Part shown: positions 46,523-54,676 of the stretch, one piece after another
Layout: every line of letters starts with the position of its first letter
Numbering within the stretch: position 1 is the stretch's first letter
Source: JAGVSR01 sp963786675
GTDB lineage: Bacteria; Pseudomonadota; Alphaproteobacteria; Rhizobiales; Hyphomicrobiaceae
Direction: 5' to 3'
DNA length: 64,000 nucleotides
Assembly: GCA_963786675.1 (NCBI GenBank)
Contig: CAWAZY010000003.1
Location: 620,001 to 684,000 of the forward strand
Made by a program: the position numbers and the translations under genes
Notes under the pieces: generated by a model
The model's input: only the letters and a program-made list of their open reading frames with translations
Told to the model about the DNA's origin: nothing
Databases searched by the model: none

Positions 46523-46798
46523 ATGGATCAAGTCCTCGGTTATCTCCAGAACCCCTGGGTCATCATGGTTCTGAATGGTCTTGTCGCTGGCTGGCTTGCG
46601 GGACTGTTGCTGGGTGGCGGCGGATTGATCCGCAACGTGGTCGTCGGCATCATCGGCGCGTTCCTCGCCGGCGCCTTGCACCAAGCCGGATTGCTGGTGC
46701 TCCCGTTCACGACCGGGTTTGCACTCGGCGACCAGATCCTTCTCTCCACGGTCGGCGCCATTCTGGTGATCATCATCGCCCGCATCATCGCGCGCTAG
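46523..46798 (+). CDS. GlsB/YeaQ/YmgE-type membrane protein
   Basis: The 91-residue polytopic membrane protein has the Gly-rich pattern of the family: GLVAGWLAGLLLGGGGLIRNVVVGIIGAFLAG and a final TVGAILVIIIARII. Members of this transglycosylase-associated/GlsB family are linked to stress responses; the molecular role is unknown. Confidence 0.88.
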   Translation: MDQVLGYLQNPWVIMVLNGLVAGWLAGLLLGGGGLIRNVVVGIIGAFLAGALHQAGLLVLPFTTGFALGDQILLSTVGAILVIIIARIIAR

Positions 46799-46831
46799 CG
46801 CGACGGCGGCGCAGCCAGGGAGCGACGGTCC

Positions 46832-47311
46832 GTGCCGCGTTTCAATACCGTCCGGCGCGTGCCTTACACCTGCGAGCAGATGTTTGCGCTGGTCGCGGAC
46901 GTGGAGCGCTATCCGGAATTCCTGCCGTTATGCGAGAGCCTGGTGGTGCATACCCGCGAGGATATGCCCGGCGGGGTCGAAGCGATCGTCGCGACCATGG
47001 GCATCGGCTACAAGTCCATCCGTGAGACCTTCACCACGCGCGTGAAGCTTGATCCTGCCGCGCGCACAATTCACGTCGCTCATGTCGACGGTCCGTTCCG
47101 GCACCTGGACAATTACTGGACGTTTCATCCGCAAGGCCAGGCCTCAGACGTCGACTTCGCCATCGACTACGAATTCCGCTCGCCCATCCTGGGCGTTCTG
47201 ATGGGGTCCGTTTTTGAAAGCGCCTTCCGGCGATTTGCCGAGGCGTTCGAGACCCGCGCCGGGGTCGTCTACGGGCCGCCTGCCGCGCAGGCCGATCCAG
47301 CGACGGGCTGA
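46832..47311 (+). CDS. COQ10/RatA-like SRPBCC-domain protein
   Basis: The 159-residue product begins PRFNTVRRVPYTCEQMFALVADVERYPEFLPLCE, the typical opening of the START-like COQ10/RatA family. FRHLDNYWTFHP and the C-terminal helix AFRRFAEAFETRA follow. Such proteins bind coenzyme Q or its intermediates, or in some hosts affect ribosomes (RatA). In this lineage it lies near cinA and the usual site of lipA, consistent with quinone function. GTG start at 46832. Confidence 0.9.
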   Translation: MPRFNTVRRVPYTCEQMFALVADVERYPEFLPLCESLVVHTREDMPGGVEAIVATMGIGYKSIRETFTTRVKLDPAARTIHVAHVDGPFRHLDNYWTFHPQGQASDVDFAIDYEFRSPILGVLMGSVFESAFRRFAEAFETRAGVVYGPPAAQADPATG

Positions 47312-47324
47312 CGTCCACCTGTTC

Positions 47325-48152
47325 TCACATTACCTTCAGATTGATCGCCGATGTGCGGTTGGTCAGCCGGTCCAACCCCTTGACCCCGACCAGAATGGCG
47401 CCATCGAAATTGGCGTCCTTCACATCGGCGCCGGTGAGATCCGCACCTGTCAGATCGGCTTTGGAAAAGTCGGCATTGTGCAGGGTGGCACCCGTCAGAT
47501 CCGCACCCTTCAAATTGGCGAACTGGAAGGACACATAGGTCAGGTCGCATCCGGAGAGATTGGCCTCGGCCAAATTTGAACCTTCCATTTCGGTGCGGAA
47601 GAGCTCCTCGATAAAACCCGTCTTGCCGAACGGCGCCAGCGACGCGCCCTTGAAGTTCGCGCGCGAAAAATCGATGCGGCTCAATTGGCCGAACATTTTG
47701 GCATCGGACAGGTTGGCCGATTTGAAACTCGGTGGCGCCTCGGCACCAGGATCTCGGCCCATTGTCGTGGAGGGCCGGAGCATGGTGATCCGGGAGAGGT
47801 TCGCCCCATCGAAGCGGGCTCCGATGATGTTGGCGCGATCCAGGTTGGCGGCGGTGAGGTCGGACCCTGAGAGGTTCGAGCCCGACAGGTTGACGCCGAA
47901 CATGTGCGCCTTGGTCAGCCGGGTGCCTTTGAAATCGATGAGCGACAAATCCAGCCCTTCCAGGTCGCGCCCCGAAAGATCGACGGGACCTTCAGAGCGA
48001 AAGATCTCTTCGGTTACTTCGCGCGCCGTGAAGTCCGCGGACACGGCGGGTCCTGTCAGGATGCTGGCGGTCATCATCACGGCCAGCAATCCGCTCCAAA
48101 GTCGGCGTGCGCTCATTCGACCATCCTGGGGCAAAGGCATTGCCCGGCTCAT
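47325..48152 (-). CDS. Secreted pentapeptide-repeat protein
   Basis: The 275-residue product has a signal peptide (ending GPAVSA). A long run of A(D/N)Lxx pentapeptides follows in two blocks, such as LSGSNLSGSDLTAANLDRAN and LKGADLTGATLHNADFSKAD. An interruption of about 45 residues separates the blocks. This should form a right-handed quadrilateral beta-helix in the periplasm. The ATG overlaps the cinA stop codon by ATGA, so it is translationally coupled to cinA. Confidence 0.88.
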   Translation of the reverse strand: MSRAMPLPQDGRMSARRLWSGLLAVMMTASILTGPAVSADFTAREVTEEIFRSEGPVDLSGRDLEGLDLSLIDFKGTRLTKAHMFGVNLSGSNLSGSDLTAANLDRANIIGARFDGANLSRITMLRPSTTMGRDPGAEAPPSFKSANLSDAKMFGQLSRIDFSRANFKGASLAPFGKTGFIEELFRTEMEGSNLAEANLSGCDLTYVSFQFANLKGADLTGATLHNADFSKADLTGADLTGADVKDANFDGAILVGVKGLDRLTNRTSAINLKVM

Positions 48153-48646
48153 GATTTGCTGGCCGCCGAGACGAGAAGAGCCAGCGCATCGTCAACGGCA
48201 GCGTCACGGATCCGCGCGCGGCCTATATCTCCATACGTCCGTTTCAGATGAACGGTTCCACCGCCTCGCCGCGCAACCGCGATATGCACCAAGCCCACGG
48301 GTTTAGTGGGCGTGGCGCCGCCGGGACCGGCAATCCCCGTAATTGCCACCGCCAGATCGGCAGCGCTATGGTGAATGCCACCTTCAGCCATGGCAATGGC
48401 AACTTCGCGGCTTACCGCGCCCTCGCGTACGATGAGTTCGGAGTCGACGCCAACCATGGCCGTCTTTGCAGCATTGGAATAGGTAACGAACCCCCGGTCG
48501 AAGACATCCGACGCGCCAGCGACCGAGGTAATAGCGCCCGCCACGAGGCCGCCGGTGCAGCTCTCGACGGTCGCCAGACGCAGCCCGCTGGCGCGCATCT
48601 GAGCCACGAGCTTCTCCGCGGTCAAATGGGTGCCGGCTCCGGCCAT
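48149..48646 (-). CDS. pncC: CinA C-terminal-type nicotinamide-nucleotide amidase
   Basis: The 165-residue product is the stand-alone CinA C-terminal domain: LRLATVESCTGGLVAGAITSVAG, VTYSNAAKTAMVGV, and the AVAITGIAGPGGATPTKPVGLVHIAV motif. The family deamidates nicotinamide mononucleotide to nicotinate mononucleotide in NAD recycling. It is the first gene of a two-gene operon with the pentapeptide gene. Confidence 0.93.
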   Translation of the reverse strand: MAGAGTHLTAEKLVAQMRASGLRLATVESCTGGLVAGAITSVAGASDVFDRGFVTYSNAAKTAMVGVDSELIVREGAVSREVAIAMAEGGIHHSAADLAVAITGIAGPGGATPTKPVGLVHIAVARRGGGTVHLKRTYGDIGRARIRDAAVDDALALLVSAASKS

Positions 48647-48705
48647 CTCTGCATGGTCTCCTCAACGCGCATGGGCCACGGTATGCGCGCGCGTCTCCAA
48701 ATGCA

Positions 48706-48736
48706 AAGCCGGCACCTGTTGGCAGGCGCCGGCTTT
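48706..48736 (-). terminator. Hairpin between the marR-type gene and cinA
   Basis: AAAGCCGG (48706-48713) pairs with CCGGCTTT (48729-48736) around a 15-base loop. It follows the stop of the MarR-type gene on the minus strand. Only a short T-run follows, so strength is uncertain. Confidence 0.55.
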
Positions 48737-48765
48737 CAGATCTGATGGTTCGATGCGCGCCCGGC

Positions 48766-49254
48766 TTAGGGTTGGACGAGCTTTTCGGCCTGCTTGAGCA
48801 ATCCATCGAGGGTGGCGCGTGAATCTCCGCCCATGACAGCCGTGGCGTTAGCCTGGGCCGCCTGCCAGACAGGGAAGGCATCGCGCAGCATCGTCTGGCC
48901 CGTGGGGGTCAGATGCAGGCCACGGCCGCGTCGGCCGGCGGGCGGATCCATAATGATCAGACCCAGTGCCAGCAGGCGCTTTAGGTTGCGCGACAGGGTC
49001 GATTTCTCGATGTCGAGTTCGTGCCCGATTTCGACGGCGGTGATGCCGTCCCGTGACGCGAGCTGGGCCAGAAGGGTGTACTGGCTGGCCGTGATGCCGA
49101 GCGGGCGCATCGCATCGTCATAGACGCGGGTGATAATGCGCGAGAGCTGGCGGACCCGCGTGGCCAGGCAGGCCGCGGCCGTTGTCTCTGCAATATCAGC
49201 CATTTCAGCGGGCGCGCTGGCGGCGCGTTCGAGCGTTTGTGTCATGATGTTCAT
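48766..49254 (-). CDS. MarR-family transcriptional regulator
   Basis: The 162-residue product is a winged-helix MarR protein: RVRQLSRIITRVYDDAMRPLGIT, then the recognition region DGITAVEIGHELDIEKSTLSRNLKRL, wing MDPPAGRRGRGLHLT and C-terminal dimer helix. The ligand and target genes are unknown. The start at 49254 gives MNIMTQTLERAA. Confidence 0.9.
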   Translation of the reverse strand: MNIMTQTLERAASAPAEMADIAETTAAACLATRVRQLSRIITRVYDDAMRPLGITASQYTLLAQLASRDGITAVEIGHELDIEKSTLSRNLKRLLALGLIIMDPPAGRRGRGLHLTPTGQTMLRDAFPVWQAAQANATAVMGGDSRATLDGLLKQAEKLVQP

Positions 49255-49390
49255 CGCATCGCCTCTGGGAGGAAAACCTCGACCGGTCTTCCCGACTTTT
49301 TGACCATACAACTGCTATGCCGGGTGTGCCGCGATTCTGCTAGGGGGGTCAATGTCGCGGCCCACCTTTTTGGCGCGGGGGATCGGTCCC

Positions 49391-50599
49391 CTAACCCAGG
49401 AACGGAATAAGAACGAGGGCGCTGGCCATGGCGGCAATCCCTTCGCGGCGGCCGGTAAAGCCCAGTCCTTCCGTCGTTGTGGCCTTCACGCCGACGCGGG
49501 AGGGTTCGATGCCCAGAATTTCCGCGATCCGAGCCTGCATGGCGGACCGGTGGGGTCCGATGCGGGGCTCCTCGCACAGAAGCGTCACGTCGACGTTGGC
49601 GATGCGGGCGCCACGGGCGCGCACCCGGGCGGCGGCATCGGCCAGGAATTGATCGGACGACGCGCCCTTCCATTTCGGATCGCTCGGCGGAAAGTGCTGA
49701 CCGATATCGCCGTCGCCGATGGCCCCCAGAAGCGCGTCCGTCAGGGCATGCAGGCCGACGTCGGCATCGGAATGTCCCTCGAGTTTACGGTTGTGCGGGA
49801 TCTCCACGCCGCAGAGCCACACGCTGGAGCCGTCGGTGAAGCGGTGTACGTCGAAGCCGGTGCCGCTGCGGGGTTCAAAACCTTGGGTCATGGCGGGGTC
49901 CGTGCTGCGCTGGGCCTGAGCGATATCTTCGGCGGTCGTCAATTTGATATTGGCAGGATTGCCCGGAACGAGGAGCACCGCCAGGCCTGCCCATTCGGCG
50001 ATGGCCGCATCGTCCGTGAAATCGCCGAGCCCGGCGTCCTTCGCGGCGTTGTGAGCCGCCAGAATGGCTGGATAACGGAATCCTTGGGGCGTCTGCGCGC
50101 GCCAGAGGCCGGCACGCGGCACCGTCTCGGCCACGCGGTGGTTGTCTCCGGCGCGCTTTAAGGTGTCGGCCACCTCAAGGCCCGGTAGCGCACCGTCGTG
50201 GGTCTCCAGCGCGGCGATCACGCGGCTGATCTCATCGCGCGAAACAAAGGGACGGGCCGCATCGTGGATGAGCACAATATCCGGCTGGTGAGGCGCCAGC
50301 GCCAGCAGTCCCGCCAATACCGAGGCTTGCCGGGTATCGCCACCCGGAACAGGAGGCAAAAGCGCGCCCGAAGCAGACGGCAAGGCCCGCGCGGCATCCG
50401 CTGATCGGCTGTACACCCCCTGGTCGCCAGCATGGATGACGGTCTGGACGAGGGCGATCGACGGGTGGCTCAGAAATACGGACAATGTCTGGGTCAGGAC
50501 CGTGGTGCCGTGAAGGGGCAGGTATTGCTTCGGCAACTCTGACCCTGCGCGCGATCCCCGGCCGGCAGCGACGATCAAGGCAGCGGTTCGCACGGGCAA
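49391..50599 (-). CDS. ispDF: Bifunctional IspD/IspF isoprenoid enzyme
   Basis: The 402-residue fusion joins two MEP-pathway steps. The N-terminal IspD (cytidylyltransferase) has LIVAAGRGSRAGSELPKQY and IHDAARPFVS. The C-terminal IspF (MECDP synthase) has RSGTGFDVHRFTDG with DxH metal ligands and SDADVGLHALTDALLGAIGDGDIGQHFP. The fusion is common in Alphaproteobacteria. It is divergent from dusB with about 200 bases between. Confidence 0.97.
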   Translation of the reverse strand: MPVRTAALIVAAGRGSRAGSELPKQYLPLHGTTVLTQTLSVFLSHPSIALVQTVIHAGDQGVYSRSADAARALPSASGALLPPVPGGDTRQASVLAGLLALAPHQPDIVLIHDAARPFVSRDEISRVIAALETHDGALPGLEVADTLKRAGDNHRVAETVPRAGLWRAQTPQGFRYPAILAAHNAAKDAGLGDFTDDAAIAEWAGLAVLLVPGNPANIKLTTAEDIAQAQRSTDPAMTQGFEPRSGTGFDVHRFTDGSSVWLCGVEIPHNRKLEGHSDADVGLHALTDALLGAIGDGDIGQHFPPSDPKWKGASSDQFLADAAARVRARGARIANVDVTLLCEEPRIGPHRSAMQARIAEILGIEPSRVGVKATTTEGLGFTGRREGIAAMASALVLIPFLG

Positions 50600-50800
50600 G
50601 CTCCTGCTTTCGGCAGCGGAAAGTCATGACTTGAGCGGATCTTGGCCTCTGCATAGCCTTGCTGGCGGCAAGCCTGCAATTCGAGATACTTGTTCGCACT
50701 TGCGAAATCCAATTTAACCCCATATCCTGCACAACATGAGGGCAGTCTTGTGAGTTGCCTAAAACATACTCAATCCTCCCCAGGGCAGAGATCGTCGACG

Positions 50801-51823
50801 ATGTGTTCCATCGCCATAGGGTCCGTTCGGGCTGCAAATCCGGTGTTCCTGGCGCCCATGACCGGCGTCTCGGACCTGCCGTTCCGCCGGCTCGCCCATG
50901 AACTGGGCGCTGGGCTTGTTGTGTCTGAAATGGTCGCAAGCGCGGAATTCCTGGCCGACCGACCGGATGTACGGCGCCGTGCGCTCGGGGGCGATCTGGC
51001 GCCGCATGCCGTGCAGCTCGTGGGATGCGATGCGCGCTACATGGGCGAAGGCGCGCGCCGCGCGGAAGCTGAAGGCGCCGATCTCATCGATATCAACATG
51101 GGATGTCCGTCGCGCGAGGTGACAGGCAAGGCCTCGGGCAGCGCGCTGATGCGCGATCTCGATCACGCGCTGAGCTTGATCGAAGCCGTCGTCGGCGCGG
51201 TGAAAGTACCCGTGACACTCAAGATGCGTCTGGGTTGGGACGATGCCTCGCGCAATGCGCCGGAACTGGCGCGCCGCGCCGAGGCCGCCGGAGTGCAGCT
51301 CGTGACTGTTCACGGACGCACGCGCAATCAATTCTTCAAGGGCCGCGCCGACTGGTCATTCGTGGCCAAAGTCAAAGCGGCCATCGGTCTGCCGGTGATC
51401 GTCAACGGCGATATCGCCACGCCGTCCGATGCAGCTGAAGCGCTGCAGGCCTCGGGCGCCGACGGTGTGATGGTCGGGCGCGGCGCATACGGGGCGCCCT
51501 GGCAGCCGGGGCGTATCGCGACGGCACTCGCGACGGGCAGCGATCCTGGTGCGCCGCCGGTCGCGTTCCAAGGACTGATCGCGCGGCGGCACGTCAGTGC
51601 GATGCTCGATCACTATGGCGCCGGATTGGGTCTGCGCAATGCGCGCAAGCACATCGGTTGGTATCTGGCTTCCAGCGGACTTGATGAGGCGCGCGTCAAG
51701 GCGTGGCGCGCACGGCTGTGCACCGAAGACGATGCAGGCCGGGTTCTGGACGGACTGGAAGAGGCCTATGCGGAAGCCGCGGTCTTGAGCGCCGCACCGT
51801 TATCGGGGAAGTCCGCCGCATGA
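50801..51823 (+). CDS. dusB: tRNA-dihydrouridine synthase B (NifR3)
   Basis: The 340-residue flavin enzyme reduces uridines in tRNA D-loops. Motifs are FLAPMTGVSDLPFRRLAHEL, the active Cys in DINMGCPSREVTGKASGSAL, VTLKMRLGWDD and VNGDIATPSDA. The AGADGVMVGRGAYGAPW-type FMN phosphate loop is also present. As in most rhizobia it precedes ntrB-ntrC (hence the old name nifR3). The start at 50801 follows AGAG. Confidence 0.95.
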   Translation: MCSIAIGSVRAANPVFLAPMTGVSDLPFRRLAHELGAGLVVSEMVASAEFLADRPDVRRRALGGDLAPHAVQLVGCDARYMGEGARRAEAEGADLIDINMGCPSREVTGKASGSALMRDLDHALSLIEAVVGAVKVPVTLKMRLGWDDASRNAPELARRAEAAGVQLVTVHGRTRNQFFKGRADWSFVAKVKAAIGLPVIVNGDIATPSDAAEALQASGADGVMVGRGAYGAPWQPGRIATALATGSDPGAPPVAFQGLIARRHVSAMLDHYGAGLGLRNARKHIGWYLASSGLDEARVKAWRARLCTEDDAGRVLDGLEEAYAEAAVLSAAPLSGKSAA

Positions 51824-51853
51824 CCCGGAGCGCTGCTGAAATCATCCACGCAA

Positions 51854-52960
51854 ATGCTCGCGGCCGACGCGCCGGTTGAGCTTGATCAGCTGCTGTTCGC
51901 GCTGCCCCATCCCATTCTCGTTCTCGGCCCCGGCAACAAAGTCGTGTTCGCCAACGCGGCCGCCGAACTCTTTTTGTCGACGAGTATTTCCGTTCTGAAG
52001 CGTTTGCCGCTCAACGATGTGCTCGCGTTCGGCTGTCCTTTGATGACGCTGCTCGATCAGGTGCGTTCCACCGGGGCGACGGTGAATGAGTACGGCGTGG
52101 AAATGCATTCGCCGAAGTTTCTGGTGCCCAAGCTCGTGGATGTGCACGCAGGGCCGTTCCCCGAGCGGCCCGAACTCGTTCTGGTCATGATCCAGCAGCG
52201 CAACATGGCGCAAATGATCGAACGGCAGTTCACGCATCGCGCGGCGGCGCGCACCGTTTCTGGCATGGCCGCCGTGCTGGCCCACGAAATCAAGAACCCA
52301 CTGTCAGGCATCCGCGGCGCGGCGCAATTATTGGAGCCGGCGCTCAGCGACGAGGACCGGGCCCTGTCGCAGCTAATCTGCGCCGAAACCGACCGCATAC
52401 GCAATCTCGTGGACCGCATGGAAGTGTTCGGCGACGAGCGTCCGCTGGCCAAGGAAGCGGTCAATATTCACGACGTGCTCAACCATGTGCGCCGTCTTGC
52501 CGAATCCGGCTTCGCGCGCGGTATCAAGTTCGTCGAGGACTACGATCCGTCCCTGCCGCCCGTTCCCGGTAATCGCGATAAGCTCGTGCAGGCGGTGCTC
52601 AATCTTGTGAAAAACGCAGCCGAGGCGGCCGACGACAGTCCTGACCAGGGGCGCATTGTCCTGCAGACGGCCTTCCGCCCTGGCGTCCGTCTGTCGGTGC
52701 CGGGTGCCAAGTCGCGGGTCAGTCTGCCGCTTCTCATTCAGATCGAGGACAACGGCAACGGCGTGCCAGAGCACCTTCGGCCGCATTTGTTCGATCCTTT
52801 CGTCACCACCAAGCACAACGGCACCGGGCTCGGTCTCGCACTCGTCGCCAAGATCATCGGCGATCACGGCGGCATCATCGAGTACGACAGCGAACCCCGG
52901 CGCACCATTTTCCGCATTCTTCTGCCCATGCAGGACATGAAGAGCGCAGACCAGACCTAA
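51854..52960 (+). CDS. ntrB: Nitrogen sensor histidine kinase NtrB
   Basis: The 368-residue soluble kinase has a PAS domain (LLFALPHPILVLGPGNKVVFAN) and the HisKA phosphoacceptor in VLAHEIKNPLSGIRGAAQLLE. The HATPase has the N box NLVKNAAEAAD, G1 IEDNGNGVP and FVTTKHNGTGLGLALV. NtrB phosphorylates NtrC according to PII/GlnB signalling. It lies 30 bases after dusB and 15 before ntrC. Confidence 0.96.
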   Translation: MLAADAPVELDQLLFALPHPILVLGPGNKVVFANAAAELFLSTSISVLKRLPLNDVLAFGCPLMTLLDQVRSTGATVNEYGVEMHSPKFLVPKLVDVHAGPFPERPELVLVMIQQRNMAQMIERQFTHRAAARTVSGMAAVLAHEIKNPLSGIRGAAQLLEPALSDEDRALSQLICAETDRIRNLVDRMEVFGDERPLAKEAVNIHDVLNHVRRLAESGFARGIKFVEDYDPSLPPVPGNRDKLVQAVLNLVKNAAEAADDSPDQGRIVLQTAFRPGVRLSVPGAKSRVSLPLLIQIEDNGNGVPEHLRPHLFDPFVTTKHNGTGLGLALVAKIIGDHGGIIEYDSEPRRTIFRILLPMQDMKSADQT

Positions 52961-52975
52961 AGGAGCCGGGACGCG

Positions 52976-54421
52976 ATGGCGCGTGGAACCATTCTCATAG
53001 CCGACGACGACACCGCTATCCGCACGGTGTTGAACCAGGCGCTTGCCCGCGCGGGCTACGCACCGAGGGCCACGGGCAACGCGGCCACGCTCTGGCGCTG
53101 GGTCAGCCAGGGGGAGGGCGATGTGGTCATCACCGATGTCGTGATGCCCGATGAGAACGCGTTCGATCTGATCCCGCGCATCAAGAAGGTCCGGCCCGAC
53201 CTGCCGATTATCGTCATGAGCGCGCAGAACACGCTGATGACGGCGCTCACGGCCGCGGAGAAGGGGGCCTACGAATATCTGCCCAAGCCGTTTGATCTGG
53301 CCGAAGTCGTCGCCGTCGTGTCGCGAGCGCTGGCCGCGCCCGGACGCAAGCCGCAGCGTGGACCTGACACCGCAGACGGTGAAGAGCTGCCGCTCATCGG
53401 CCGGTCGCCCGCCATGCAGGAAATCTACCGGGCTTTGGCGCGCCTGACGCAGACTGAACTGACGATCATGATCACCGGAGAGAGCGGCACGGGCAAGGAA
53501 CTCGTGGCGCGAGTGCTGCATGATCACGGCAAGCGCCGGCAGGGTCCGTTCGTGGCCATCAACATGGCCGCCATCCCGCGCGAGTTGATTGAGAGCGAGC
53601 TGTTCGGTCACGAGAAGGGCGCCTTCACCGGGGCCCAGTCGCGCACGCAGGGCCGCTTCGAACAGGCCGAGGGCGGCACGCTGTTCCTGGACGAAATCGG
53701 CGATATGCCGCTCGAAGCACAGACGCGCTTGCTGCGCGTCTTGCAGCAGGGCGAATACACGACCGTCGGCGGGCGCACGCCGATCCGGACCAATGTCCGC
53801 ATCATCGCGGCCACCCATCGCGATTTGCGCTCGCAGATCCAGCAGGGGCTGTTCCGCGAGGATCTCTACTACCGCCTCAATGTCGTGCCGCTGCGCCTGC
53901 CGCCGCTGCGTGAGCGGTCGGAGGATATCGGCGACCTGACGCGGCATTTCCTAAGGCAGGCCTCACGCGAGGGCTTGGGTCAGAAGTCGATCGAGCAGGC
54001 GGCGATCGATCGCCTGAAGCAGCACCCGTGGCCGGGCAACGTGCGCGAGCTTGAAAATTTCGTGCGCCGTGTCGCCGCGCTCCACACGCAAGATCTCATC
54101 TCAGCGCCGATCATCGAGCAGGAACTGGCTGACTCTGCCCCCGTGCGCATGCCCGACGGCGCCGCGTCGAGCAAGGATCTCTCGGAGTTGGTCGAGCGCC
54201 ATCTCGCTGGCTATTTCGCCGAGTTCGCCAATCAGCTGCCCCCGCCGGGGCTCTACGATCGCGTCATCCGGGAGGTGGAATATCCCCTGTTGTCGGCCGC
54301 GCTGGCGGCCACCCGCGGCAACCAGATCCGCGCCGCGGAGCTGCTCGGTCTCAATCGCAACACGCTCCGCAGCCGGATAAAAGAGCTGAACATCAAGGTC
54401 TTTCGGACGCCGCTGACCTGA
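52976..54421 (+). CDS. ntrC: Nitrogen response regulator NtrC
   Basis: The 481-residue sigma-54 activator has a receiver domain with the phospho-Asp in GDVVITDVVMPDEN. The AAA+ domain has Walker A GESGTGKELVAR, the sigma-54-contacting loop EKGAFTGA, and Walker B GGTLFLDEIGDMP. The Fis-type helix-turn-helix is GNQIRAAELLGLNRNTLRSRI. It activates glnA, amt and other nitrogen genes. AGGAG precedes the ATG. Confidence 0.97.
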   Translation: MARGTILIADDDTAIRTVLNQALARAGYAPRATGNAATLWRWVSQGEGDVVITDVVMPDENAFDLIPRIKKVRPDLPIIVMSAQNTLMTALTAAEKGAYEYLPKPFDLAEVVAVVSRALAAPGRKPQRGPDTADGEELPLIGRSPAMQEIYRALARLTQTELTIMITGESGTGKELVARVLHDHGKRRQGPFVAINMAAIPRELIESELFGHEKGAFTGAQSRTQGRFEQAEGGTLFLDEIGDMPLEAQTRLLRVLQQGEYTTVGGRTPIRTNVRIIAATHRDLRSQIQQGLFREDLYYRLNVVPLRLPPLRERSEDIGDLTRHFLRQASREGLGQKSIEQAAIDRLKQHPWPGNVRELENFVRRVAALHTQDLISAPIIEQELADSAPVRMPDGAASSKDLSELVERHLAGYFAEFANQLPPPGLYDRVIREVEYPLLSAALAATRGNQIRAAELLGLNRNTLRSRIKELNIKVFRTPLT

Positions 54422-54481
54422 GCGTGTGAAGCTTCCAGGCATCACCTTTCGGCTGGCTGTTGACGGGCTTGTCGCGAAAAT

Positions 54482-54506
54482 GTCACAGTTGAATGGCTCT
54501 TGTGAC
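54482..54506. promoter_or_regulatory. Inverted repeat GTCACA/TGTGAC upstream of ntrY
   Basis: GTCACA (54482-54487) and TGTGAC (54501-54506) form a 6-bp inverted repeat with 13 bases between, in the 255-base gap between ntrC and ntrY. It may mark a control site of the ntrYX unit. Confidence 0.3.
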
Positions 54507-54676
54507 TAGGGCGCTTCACTGTGGCGCGAACATCGTGGCGATGCTGCCGCGGTTTTTGACCTCCCAGCCACAGTATGTGGGCGCAAACCAGCGCGGCGTC
54601 GCCAGCCGGACGAGGTGTCCGCGCGGCATGCTCTGCGCGGGACGCGGCCCAAAGTGGTGATGGCGGCAACTGAGAC

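Noticed and set aside
52373..53947. A 524-codon minus-strand frame opposite ntrB/ntrC
   Set aside because: Antisense shadow of two well-defined genes; Arg/His/Gly-rich low-information sequence.
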